The notes below the pieces were generated by a model, which searched no databases, was not told where the DNA came from, and was given only the letters and a program-made list of their open reading frames with translations. A stretch of 8,889 nucleotides of DNA, taken from assembly GCA_934525325.1 (NCBI GenBank), contig CAKSZE010000066.1, forward strand, positions 1-8,889, written 5' to 3'. The stretch is from an uncultured Faecalibacterium sp. (lineage in GTDB: Bacteria > Bacillota > Clostridia > Oscillospirales > Ruminococcaceae). This document shows positions 1 to 5,695 of this stretch, in pieces (within the stretch, counting starts at the first letter, position 1; the number at the start of each line of letters is the position of its first letter). Made by a program: the position numbers and the translations under genes.

Positions 1-38
1 TCCTGTGCGCCGCAGCCTTAGCGGCTGACGACTTGATT

Positions 39-67
39 ATTTTACCACAGAAGCGGTTTTTTGTCAA
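39..67 (-). promoter_or_regulatory. Strong sigma-A promoter P2 (TTGACA-17-TAAAAT), leftward
   Basis: On the minus strand a perfect -35 hexamer TTGACA (62-67) is separated by exactly 17 bp from a -10 hexamer TAAAAT (39-44). The predicted start is near 31-33, about 30 bp from the window edge. It has the same orientation and architecture as P1, giving a tandem pair of the kind common before rRNA operons in Firmicutes. The gene it drives is not visible. Confidence 0.75.
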
Positions 68-208
68 GCACTTTTTTTGAGAAGCTTTTGAAGTTTTTTC
101 GAACTTAAATCGTTCAGCAGTTTCTCGGTGCTAACCGGAACATTTGAACGTTCATTGGTTCTTTTCAAGGGCTTCCTGCTGAGCTTTCAGAAGTCATTCT
201 TTTGTCTC

Positions 209-221
209 AGCGCTTGGCGCT
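209..221 (-). repeat. Short inverted repeat at the predicted P1 transcript 5' end
   Basis: AGCGC and GCGCT (5-bp arms, 3-nt spacer) sit at the predicted start of the P1 transcript. The RNA could therefore begin with a small stem-loop. It may protect the 5' end or be chance; there is no T-tract, so it is not a terminator. Confidence 0.4.
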
Positions 222-226
222 CAAGT

Positions 227-255
227 ATAATACCACACCCCGGGGTTCTTGTCAA
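227..255 (-). promoter_or_regulatory. Strong sigma-A promoter P1 (TTGACA-17-TATTAT), leftward
   Basis: On the minus strand a perfect -35 hexamer TTGACA (250-255) is followed by a 17-bp spacer and a -10 hexamer TATTAT (227-232; five of six matches to consensus). The predicted start is near 219-221, right at an inverted repeat AGCGC/GCGCT. It lies about 75 bp downstream of the pheT terminator, so it begins a separate transcription unit that runs out of the left edge. Confidence 0.75.
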
Positions 256-328
256 CACTTTTGGACATCTTTTTTTAAATAAAATCAAGTTTGCTTCACT
301 TATATTATTCTCCCCTCTCTTCCCATGC

Positions 329-362
329 AAAAAGGCCGTCCATGCACTGCACAGACGGCCTT
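329..362 (-). terminator. Intrinsic terminator of the pheST operon
   Basis: On the minus strand a 9-bp stem, AAGGCCGTC paired with GACGGCCTT (354-362 with 332-340), encloses a 13-nt loop and is followed by five Ts (329-333, partly within the stem). It lies about 40 nt after the pheT stop codon, in the correct orientation, and separates pheST from promoter P1 downstream. Its loop carries CTGTGCAGT, which recurs in the other terminators of this window. Confidence 0.88.
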
Positions 363-400
363 GGGTCTATATATAATTACTTATATAATGGGTGAAACGC

Positions 401-2812
401 TCAGCGGATCTCGATGCCCAGCTTGAACTTCAGGTTGCCAAGGATCTTCTTGACCACGCGCTCCACTTCCTCAGCGGAAACTTCCTTCTTGGGGTCGGAC
501 AGAGACAGGCTGAAGGCCATGCTCTTTTTGCCCTCGCCAAGGTTTGCACCGCGATAGATATCGAACAGCTTGACCTCACTGACCAACGGGCTGGCCTTGC
601 GGATGGTCTCCTCGATCTCGCCGCAGGACACAGTCTCGTTGCAGACCAGAGCCAGATCGCGCTTGACCGGTGCATAGGGGCTGAGGGGCTTATAGCGCAG
701 CTCGCCCTCTACGCAGGACATCAGAGCCTCGTAGTCCAGCTCGCCCAGATAGATATTCTGGCTGTCCTTCTGCTCCTTGGCGATCTCCAGCTCGGCGTTG
801 ATCTCGTTGGCAAGCTTGCCGAACACGCCCAGACGCTTGCCGTTGCAGTACACGGCGGCGCTGATGCCGGGGTGCAGCCATGCAGCGGTCTCACGCTGAT
901 AATCAAAGGTCAGGCCAAAACCGGCTGCCAGTGCTTCCAGTGCGCCCTTGACGGTGAAGAAATCCTCCTCGGGGCCGAAGGCACCGATGCAGAGGGTCTG
1001 GCGCTCGTGGGGATGCTCATTGATGGGCAGTTCCTTGGCCAGATAGACCGGTGCCATCTCGAACAGGCGACCCTCAGCGTTGCCCTTTTTCAGGTTATCC
1101 ACGATGACGTTCAACATGGAAGGGGTCAGCAGGGTGCGCATGATGGACAGGTTCTCGCTGATGGGGTTCAGGATGCGGATGGCCTTGCGGGCTTCGTCCT
1201 CGGCGGGGATATGCAGCATATCCAGCTCGGCGTTGGAGTAGAAAGCCAGCGTGGATGCCTCGTAGAAGCCCTGTGCAGCCAGCAGGCGCTTGGTCTTGAG
1301 CTGCTGCTTCTGGTCGTAGTTCAGACCGCCGTTGGTGACAGAGGCAGTGTTCAGGAAGGTGGGCACGATATGGTCGTAGCCGTACTCGCGGATGACCTCC
1401 TCGGCCAGATCCGGGAAGCTCTCCACGTCATCGCGGTACAGGGGTGCGGACACATCCCAGCTGCCATCGACCTGCACGTCCACGGTGAACTCCAGACGCT
1501 GCAGGATGTCGATCATGGTCTGGTCGGGCACGGTGATGCCCAACACGCCGCAGATCTTTGCCGGGGTGGTGACGATGTGCTTGCGCTCCAGCGGACGGCC
1601 ATCGGTCAGGTCGTATTCCAGCGTGGTGATATCACCGCAATCCAGCTGCTGGATCAGGTGCAGAGCGCGTGCCAGACCCAGCTGCGGAGAATAACGATCC
1701 ACACCCTTTTCATAGCGGGCAGAGGAGTCGCTGTTCTGACCCAGTGCGCGGCTGGTCTTGCGGACGCTGTCACGGGCAAAGGTAGCACACTCGAACAGCA
1801 GGCTGGTGGTGTTATCGTCCATACCGGAGTTTGCGCCGCCCATGATACCGGCCAGTGCCACCGGCTTTTCGGCATCGCAGATGACCAGATTATTGGGGTT
1901 GAGGGTAAATTCCTTCTCGTCCAGCGTGACGATCTTTTCACCCTCGTGGGCGCGGCGCACATCAATGATGCGGCCGGCGACCTTGTTCAGGTCAAAGGCG
2001 TGCATGGGCTGACCCATCTCCAGCAGGGTGTGGTTGGTGATATCCACCACGTTGCTGATGGAGCGCAGGCCGCACAGCGCCAGATGGCGCTTCATCCAGC
2101 GGGGAGACTCGCCCATGCGGATGTTGCGCACATAGTGTGCCATGTAGCGGGGGCACAGGTCCGGTGCCTCCACCTTGACGGTGATGGGCGCATCCGGTTC
2201 GCAGACAGTCTTGTAGTCCATGGCGGGCATGTGCAGGGGCTTGCCCAGAACAGCAGCCACCTCGCGGGCGATGCCCAGAACGGACTGGCAGTCCGGGCGG
2301 TTGGCGGTGATGGAGATATCGAAGATGTAGTCGTCCAGACCCACCACCGGGGCAATGTCAGTGCCGGGGACAGAGTCCTCGGGCAGGATGAGCAGGCCGT
2401 AGACCTCAGAGCCCGGGAACAGGTCATCGTTCAGGCCCAGCTCTGCGCCGGAGCACAGCATACCGTTGGACTCCACGCCCTGCATCTTGCGGGCCTTGAT
2501 GGTGATGCCGCCGGGCAGGGTGGAGCCGTCCAGTGCGGTGGGCACACAATCGCCCTGCTTCATGTTGGCGGCACCGGTGCTGATGCGGATCTCGTGGCCG
2601 TAAGCGCCGCAGTCCACCACACACTTGGTCAGGTGGGTGCCCTCCTGCTTTTCCATCTCCACGATCTTGCCGACGACCACCTTGCTGATGCCAGCATCCA
2701 GCGGGATGAGCTCTTCCACCTCGAAACCGCAGGAGAACAGCTTCTCCTCCAGTTCCTGTGCGGTAACATCGATATCAACGAATTCTTTTAACCAACTGAA
2801 AGGTACTTTCAT
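401..2812 (-). CDS. pheT: Phenylalanine--tRNA ligase beta subunit
   Basis: This 803-residue protein is the beta subunit of the cytoplasmic (alpha-beta)2 enzyme that charges tRNA-Phe; 803 aa is the normal length for bacterial PheT. Domains in order: an N-terminal part starting MKVPFSWLKEF; the EMAP-like tRNA-binding OB fold at about 40-150; the B3/B4 editing domain at about 215-390, with the conserved stretch SDSSARYEKGVD (361-372); the B5 domain at about 410-485, with RDDVESFPDLAEEVIREYGY (460-479); the catalytic-like core; and the C-terminal anticodon-binding FDX-ACB domain at about 708-803 (from YAPVKRDLAL). The start at 2812 is preceded by GGGGAG at a suitable distance, and the gap from the pheS stop is 18 nt, so the two are translated from one mRNA under T-box control. 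No truncation or frameshift is seen. A full-length antisense frame opposite it is a codon-composition shadow. Confidence 0.98.
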   Translation of the reverse strand: MKVPFSWLKEFVDIDVTAQELEEKLFSCGFEVEELIPLDAGISKVVVGKIVEMEKQEGTHLTKCVVDCGAYGHEIRISTGAANMKQGDCVPTALDGSTLPGGITIKARKMQGVESNGMLCSGAELGLNDDLFPGSEVYGLLILPEDSVPGTDIAPVVGLDDYIFDISITANRPDCQSVLGIAREVAAVLGKPLHMPAMDYKTVCEPDAPITVKVEAPDLCPRYMAHYVRNIRMGESPRWMKRHLALCGLRSISNVVDITNHTLLEMGQPMHAFDLNKVAGRIIDVRRAHEGEKIVTLDEKEFTLNPNNLVICDAEKPVALAGIMGGANSGMDDNTTSLLFECATFARDSVRKTSRALGQNSDSSARYEKGVDRYSPQLGLARALHLIQQLDCGDITTLEYDLTDGRPLERKHIVTTPAKICGVLGITVPDQTMIDILQRLEFTVDVQVDGSWDVSAPLYRDDVESFPDLAEEVIREYGYDHIVPTFLNTASVTNGGLNYDQKQQLKTKRLLAAQGFYEASTLAFYSNAELDMLHIPAEDEARKAIRILNPISENLSIMRTLLTPSMLNVIVDNLKKGNAEGRLFEMAPVYLAKELPINEHPHERQTLCIGAFGPEEDFFTVKGALEALAAGFGLTFDYQRETAAWLHPGISAAVYCNGKRLGVFGKLANEINAELEIAKEQKDSQNIYLGELDYEALMSCVEGELRYKPLSPYAPVKRDLALVCNETVSCGEIEETIRKASPLVSEVKLFDIYRGANLGEGKKSMAFSLSLSDPKKEVSAEEVERVVKKILGNLKFKLGIEIR

Positions 2813-2830
2813 TGTTTGTTCTCTCCCCTC

Positions 2831-3853
2831 TTATTCGTGGAACTGCTTGAGGAACTGCAGATTATTCTCGAACATCAGACCAATGTTGTTGATGCCGTAC
2901 TTCAGCATGGCGATACGCTCGATGCCGATGCCGAAGGCAAAACCGGAGTACTCGTCCGGGTCGATGTTGCAGTTTTCCAGCACCTTACGGTTGACAACGC
3001 CGCCGCCCAGCACCTCGATCCAGCCGGTGTGCTTGCACAGGGGGCAGCCCTTGCCGTGGCACTCGAAGCAGCTCACGTCCACCTCCACGCTGGGCTCGGT
3101 GAACGGGAAGTAGGAGGGGCGCAGGCGGGTGCGGGTGTCGGCACCGAACAGCTTCTGCACGAAGGTGTTCAGCGCGCCCTGCAGATCGCCCAGCGTGATG
3201 CCCTTATCCACGACCAGACCCTCCATCTGGTGGAACATGGGGCTATGGGTAGCGTCCGAGTCAGAGCGGAACACGCGGCCGGGGATCAGCACCTTGATGG
3301 GCGGCTTCTGGCTGTCCATGGTGCGGATCTGACCGCCGGAGGTCTGGGTGCGCAGCAGGAATTCATCAGACAGGTAGAAGGTATCCTGCATATCGCGGGC
3401 GGGATGATCCTTGGGCACGTTCAGGCGGGTGAAGTTGTGGTCGTCGTCCTCGATCTCCGGGGCATCTGCCACGGCAAAGCCCATACCGGAGAACACATCG
3501 ATGATCTGGTTGGTGACCAGCGTCAACGGGTGCAGACCGCCTACGGAGCGGGTCTTGGCGGGCAGGGTGATATCCACCGTCTCGGCGGCGTTGCGGGCAG
3601 CAAGTTCTGCCTGCTTCACGGTCTCGGCGGCGGCATCGTAGTCTGCCTGCACCTTCTGCTTGAGTTCGTTGATGATCTTGCCCATAGCGGGGCGCTCTTC
3701 CGGCGCAACGGTGCGCAGGTTCTTCATCAGGGCAGGGATCTTGCCGTTTTTGCTGAGGTATTCCTGCCAGAAGGAAGCCAGCGTCTCCTTGCTGGACACC
3801 TGACCAAGGCTTTCAGCGGCCTGCTTGGCCAGCTCATCGATCATTGCTTGCAT
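2831..3853 (-). CDS. pheS: Phenylalanine--tRNA ligase alpha subunit
   Basis: This 340-residue protein is the catalytic class II alpha subunit, normal in length. An N-terminal coiled-coil arm for tRNA (about 1-95) precedes the catalytic domain. Motif 1 lies near 106-126 (GLHPLTLVTNQIID), motif 2 near 192-216 (GRVFRSDSDATHSPMFHQ, then MEGLVVD), and motif 3 near 304-321 (GFAFGIGIERIAMLKYG). A four-cysteine cluster CFECHGKGCPLC (262-273) is of a type seen in Firmicute PheS and may bind zinc. The segment after it reads GGGVVNRKVL, where many homologues have GxGMVHPxVL. The start at 3853 is chosen because GGAGAG lies 7 nt upstream; an internal ATG three codons later lacks such spacing. The gene lies directly behind a T-box leader and forms an operon with pheT. 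Confidence 0.98.
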   Translation of the reverse strand: MQAMIDELAKQAAESLGQVSSKETLASFWQEYLSKNGKIPALMKNLRTVAPEERPAMGKIINELKQKVQADYDAAAETVKQAELAARNAAETVDITLPAKTRSVGGLHPLTLVTNQIIDVFSGMGFAVADAPEIEDDDHNFTRLNVPKDHPARDMQDTFYLSDEFLLRTQTSGGQIRTMDSQKPPIKVLIPGRVFRSDSDATHSPMFHQMEGLVVDKGITLGDLQGALNTFVQKLFGADTRTRLRPSYFPFTEPSVEVDVSCFECHGKGCPLCKHTGWIEVLGGGVVNRKVLENCNIDPDEYSGFAFGIGIERIAMLKYGINNIGLMFENNLQFLKQFHE

Positions 3854-3899
3854 GGATTTTCTCTCCTTTATTCTTTGTGTTCATGGAGCGGAGTATAAC

Positions 3900-3947
3900 A
3901 AAAAAGCCCCGTCCCCTACCCGACTGCTCAGGCAAAAGGGACGAAGC
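3900..3947 (-). terminator. Conditional intrinsic terminator of the pheST T-box
   Basis: On the minus strand GCTTCGTCCC (3938-3947) pairs with GGGACGGGGC (3906-3915) across a 22-nt loop in a 10-bp stem, followed by six Ts (3900-3905). It is mutually exclusive with the antiterminator formed by the GGGTGGTACC element. The loop carries CTGAGCAGT (3923-3931), close to a sequence in the other two terminators of the window. It also stands between ylbJ and pheS, with no other terminator seen there. Confidence 0.92.
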
Positions 3948-4180
3948 TGTAACCATTTCTGCTCCGCGGTACCACCCGGTTTCCGCCTGCACTAGGGCAG
4001 ACGGCGCTCAAACGCCGTAACGGGGCGCAACCGTCCTGTGCTAATAGATGTGCTTTGCATCGTTCGCGCAGACCGCTCGGGAGCGAACTTCGGCCCCTGC
4101 CGCACATGGAAGCCCTTTCAGCCGGTGAAGCTTCTCTCTTTGCCGTGCAGACAGCGCCTACTCTCTCCGTCGCTGCGTTT
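3900..4180 (-). ncRNA. T-box leader (tRNA-Phe-sensing riboswitch) of pheST
   Basis: This untranslated leader senses uncharged tRNA-Phe and lets pheST be transcribed when charging is low. The T-box element GGGTGGTACCGCG is at 3965-3977. Stem I features precede it: a GAGAGTA segment (4165-4159), AAAGAGAGAAGC near 4141-4130, a distal loop with GGCTGAAAG (4123-4115), and the specifier region CCGAAGTTCGCTC. There UUC (Phe, 4085-4087) follows GAAG and is followed by a purine, as in other T-boxes. A helix ACGGCG/CGCCGT (4018-4001) lies between stem I and the T-box. The element ends in a terminator at 3900-3947, whose 5' arm contains the GTCCC that would instead pair with the T-box to form the antiterminator. 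Phe is supported independently by the gene downstream. Exact 5' end is uncertain. Confidence 0.95.
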
Positions 4181-4200
4181 GGTATTATGATAACCAAGAG

Positions 4201-5322
4201 TTATGTTACCACATTTTGCGGCGGTTTGCAAGCCGCTGAGCGGTTTTTGTTTGCCGGAGCTGCATTTTGCGTCCTCTTTCCGGTCAAACGGCAGGCCTCG
4301 CACGCCGTGATGCAGCACACCGCGAACACCAGCAGGGCGCAGTCTGTCGGCACCCGCTGCATGGGCACCACCCGGGCACACAGGGTATTGAAGCTTTCCA
4401 CAGCGCTCTGCGGCAAACCCAGATAAAACAGCGCCAGTGAAAGCGGCAGATGCAGCACCCTGCCCCACAGCAAAGGGCGAAGCGAGACCTCCGGCGGGCA
4501 GAGAGTGCGCACCTGCAGCAGCACCGAAGCACCCTGCACGCTGAGCGCAGCACAGCACAGCCCGCTTGCCCACAGACCGGTGCGGGCGGCGTAATCGCAG
4601 CCGGAGCACACCTCCAGCAGCATGGCCGGAAAGGGCGCAAGCGCTGCCGGCAGCAGCAGCCCACAGCCTGCCGCCAGCAGCCGAAAATACAGCACAAAAC
4701 CGCACAGTTTCAGGTAAGTCACCGCTGCCTGTGCAAGGATGGCATCCAGCGCCGGCGGCGGTGCTGCTTGCACGGCGGCGGGCGGTGCGGGCAAAGGTTT
4801 TGGTCTGCCGCAAACACGACAGAGCAGTGCCGCCGTCAGCCAGCCCGCCAGCACCTGTGCGGCAAACAGGCAAACCCCTGCTGTGCGGCTGCCCAGCAGC
4901 TGCTCCCCTACCGTCAGGATAACAAAAGACGGCCCGGAGCAGATGCAGGCAGGCAACAGAGCCGAAGCCTCCTGCGGGGTCAACTCCCCGCTGCGGACTG
5001 CCTCGGCAGCAGCGGCGGCGGCAGGGGCAAAGCCGCCCACAAGGCCGATGAGCAGCACACTGCCCGCGCTGCGGCTGCGCAGACCGATACCGCGCACCAC
5101 CGGCCAGAGCAGCACGCCCAGCACCGCACCTGCGCCGCTGCGCATGATGAGCGCCGACACCACCAGAAACGGAAACAGCGACACCAGCAGCGGCCCGCCG
5201 CAGAGCGCAAGACCCTGTCGCAAAGCTTCCGCACAGGTCTGCGGTGCGGTAAACACCAGTACCGCCGTGGCTACACCCAGCAAAAAGAGCCCCGGATACA
5301 GCCGTTTGCAGCTTTTACTCAT
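4201..5322 (-). CDS. ylbJ: YlbJ/SpoVV-like sporulation membrane protein (nucleoside-recognition/Gate family)
   Basis: This is a polytopic membrane protein of 373 residues. The B. subtilis homologue YlbJ (SpoVV) is made in the mother cell under sigma-E and is needed for dipicolinic acid transport into the forespore. Family signs: an N-terminal TM segment (about 9-26); the first Gate half LFPFLVVSALIMRSG (49-63); GELTPQEASALLPACICSGP (112-131) then FVILTVGEQLLG; and a second half with LLEVCSG (235-241) and SVQGASVLLQV (261-271), matching the family's E-x-x-x-G and GGLSxxxQV positions. The stretch usually reading G-Y-P-x-G-A is here GGFAPAAAAA (96-105). The start at 5322 is chosen for GGGGGAGGG 7 nt upstream; a start 35 codons earlier would overlap yqfC and lacks family residues. 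Slightly shorter than the roughly 400 aa usual. It is divergent from yqfC and ends just before the T-box. Substrate here is not shown by sequence. Confidence 0.82.
   Translation of the reverse strand: MSKSCKRLYPGLFLLGVATAVLVFTAPQTCAEALRQGLALCGGPLLVSLFPFLVVSALIMRSGAGAVLGVLLWPVVRGIGLRSRSAGSVLLIGLVGGFAPAAAAAAEAVRSGELTPQEASALLPACICSGPSFVILTVGEQLLGSRTAGVCLFAAQVLAGWLTAALLCRVCGRPKPLPAPPAAVQAAPPPALDAILAQAAVTYLKLCGFVLYFRLLAAGCGLLLPAALAPFPAMLLEVCSGCDYAARTGLWASGLCCAALSVQGASVLLQVRTLCPPEVSLRPLLWGRVLHLPLSLALFYLGLPQSAVESFNTLCARVVPMQRVPTDCALLVFAVCCITACEACRLTGKRTQNAAPANKNRSAACKPPQNVVT
4203..4231 (-). promoter_or_regulatory. Candidate promoter for the pheST leader inside the ylbJ 3' end
   Basis: A possible sigma-A promoter on the minus strand is TTGCAA (4226-4231), 17-bp spacer, TAACAT (4203-4208), with four of six matches in each hexamer. 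A start near 4196 would put stem I about 15-20 nt into the RNA, which is usual for T-box leaders. A competing -10 is CATAAT (4184-4189), but it has no recognisable -35. The signal is weak; pheST could also be read from the ylbJ promoter. Confidence 0.3.
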
Positions 5323-5398
5323 AAGCACGCCCTCCCCCTCCATATATATGGAAACATGGGCTGTGCAATGTACAAAGCGCGGGACGGGAGGGACAAAG
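5323..5398. promoter_or_regulatory. Shared divergent promoter region of ylbJ and yqfCD, with a 14-bp palindrome
   Basis: Only 76 bp separate the two opposed start codons, so both promoters must lie here or in the neighbouring coding ends. The region holds both ribosome binding sites and a perfect 14-bp palindrome TCCATATATATGGA (5339-5352). No good sigma-A promoter is visible in either direction. Weak resemblances to sigma-E type elements exist: GTACATT followed by CATATATA on the minus strand, and TGTACAAA (5369-5376) on the plus strand. Their spacing or distance from the start is poor, so I do not assign a promoter. The palindrome could be an operator or simply overlapping AT-rich promoter elements. 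Confidence 0.4.
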
Positions 5399-5686
5399 AT
5401 GGCCAGAGCACACCACGACCGGCGCACCCCGGGCGACTGGCTGCGCGGGCTGTTCCGACAGCCGCCGCCCGGGTTTTACAGCCGCCCTGCCGTATACCTG
5501 AGCGGCGACCGGATGGAGATAGAGCATTTTTGCACGGTGTTGTTTTTTGATGAAAGCAAGCTGTGTCTGCGGCTGGCGAAGGGGCGGTTCACAGTATACG
5601 GCAGCGGACTGCGCATCTGCACCCTGACCGCCGCCCGTCTGACGGTGCAGGGGCAGTTTTTGCGCACCGATTTTTCCGATGATTAG
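5399..5686 (+). CDS. yqfC: YqfC-like small sporulation protein
   Basis: This small protein (95 aa) matches YqfC in size, position just before yqfD, and pattern: a basic N-terminus (MARAHHDRRTPGDWLRGLFR), then short alternating hydrophobic strands such as PAVYLSGDRMEIEHFCTVLF (30-49), LCLRLAKGRFTVYGSGLRIC (55-74) and LTVQGQFLRTDF. In the family these form a beta-rich domain (a sheet of G-x-L/I repeats). In B. subtilis yqfC is a sporulation gene; its molecular role is not established. The start at 5399 is chosen for GGGAGGG about 7 nt upstream; the longer open frame before it is the shadow of ylbJ. The stop codon overlaps the AGGAGG that serves yqfD, so translation of the two is coupled. The assignment rests on context as much as on sequence, since the protein is short and divergent. 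Confidence 0.75.
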   Translation: MARAHHDRRTPGDWLRGLFRQPPPGFYSRPAVYLSGDRMEIEHFCTVLFFDESKLCLRLAKGRFTVYGSGLRICTLTAARLTVQGQFLRTDFSDD

Positions 5687-5695
5687 GAGGCCGCC

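Larger units (their letters stand above)
1..328 (-). other. Gene-free AT-rich promoter/leader region, probably upstream of a stable-RNA operon
   Basis: No convincing coding sequence is seen on either strand here; the only plus-strand reading frame of any length has no ribosome binding site and crosses promoters and the terminator. The stretch is clearly richer in A+T than the rest of the window. Read on the minus strand it carries two sigma-A promoters about 190 bp apart. Between them lies a segment with CCTTGAAAAGAACCAATGAA (164-183), which resembles the TTGAAAAC-type sequences found in Firmicute rRNA leaders and spacers. Near the left edge is a small hairpin, GCCGC/GCGGC (9-13 with 21-25). 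Tandem strong promoters plus a long untranslated leader fit an rRNA operon starting left of the window, but no rRNA sequence is present to prove it; a tRNA cluster or a highly expressed protein operon is also possible. Confidence 0.5.

Noticed and set aside
128..376. An 82-codon plus-strand open frame in the left non-coding region
   Set aside because: No ribosome binding site, it overlaps promoter P1 and ends inside the region just after the pheT terminator; hydrophobic composition comes from T-rich DNA.
392..2791. A 799-codon open frame on the plus strand opposite pheT
   Set aside because: It mirrors pheT almost exactly, has no ribosome binding site and its product is an Ala/Gly/His/Gln/Leu-rich repeat-like sequence with no recognisable domain. 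It is a composition effect of GC-rich codons on the opposite strand.
2816..3898. A 360-codon plus-strand open frame opposite pheS
   Set aside because: Same shadow effect as over pheT; pheS has all class II motifs and a good ribosome binding site.
3928..4197. An 89-codon minus-strand open frame within the T-box leader
   Set aside because: It covers the specifier, T-box core and terminator, which are structural RNA elements, and has no plausible ribosome binding site.
4501..4800. CAG/GCA-rich stretches on the plus strand as a possible repeat array
   Set aside because: They are codon-level runs of Ala, Leu and Cys codons in ylbJ, not regular repeats with a constant unit.
5331..5376. Sigma-E-like promoter elements for ylbJ or yqfC
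   Set aside because: The -35 and -10 resemblances are partial, spacings are off, and the minus-strand version would start transcription inside the ribosome binding site.
4450..5550. Long plus-strand frames over ylbJ (366 and 315 codons)
   Set aside because: Gln/Arg/Ala-rich shadows of ylbJ. Only the last 95 codons of the 315-codon frame, from 5399, are a real gene (yqfC).
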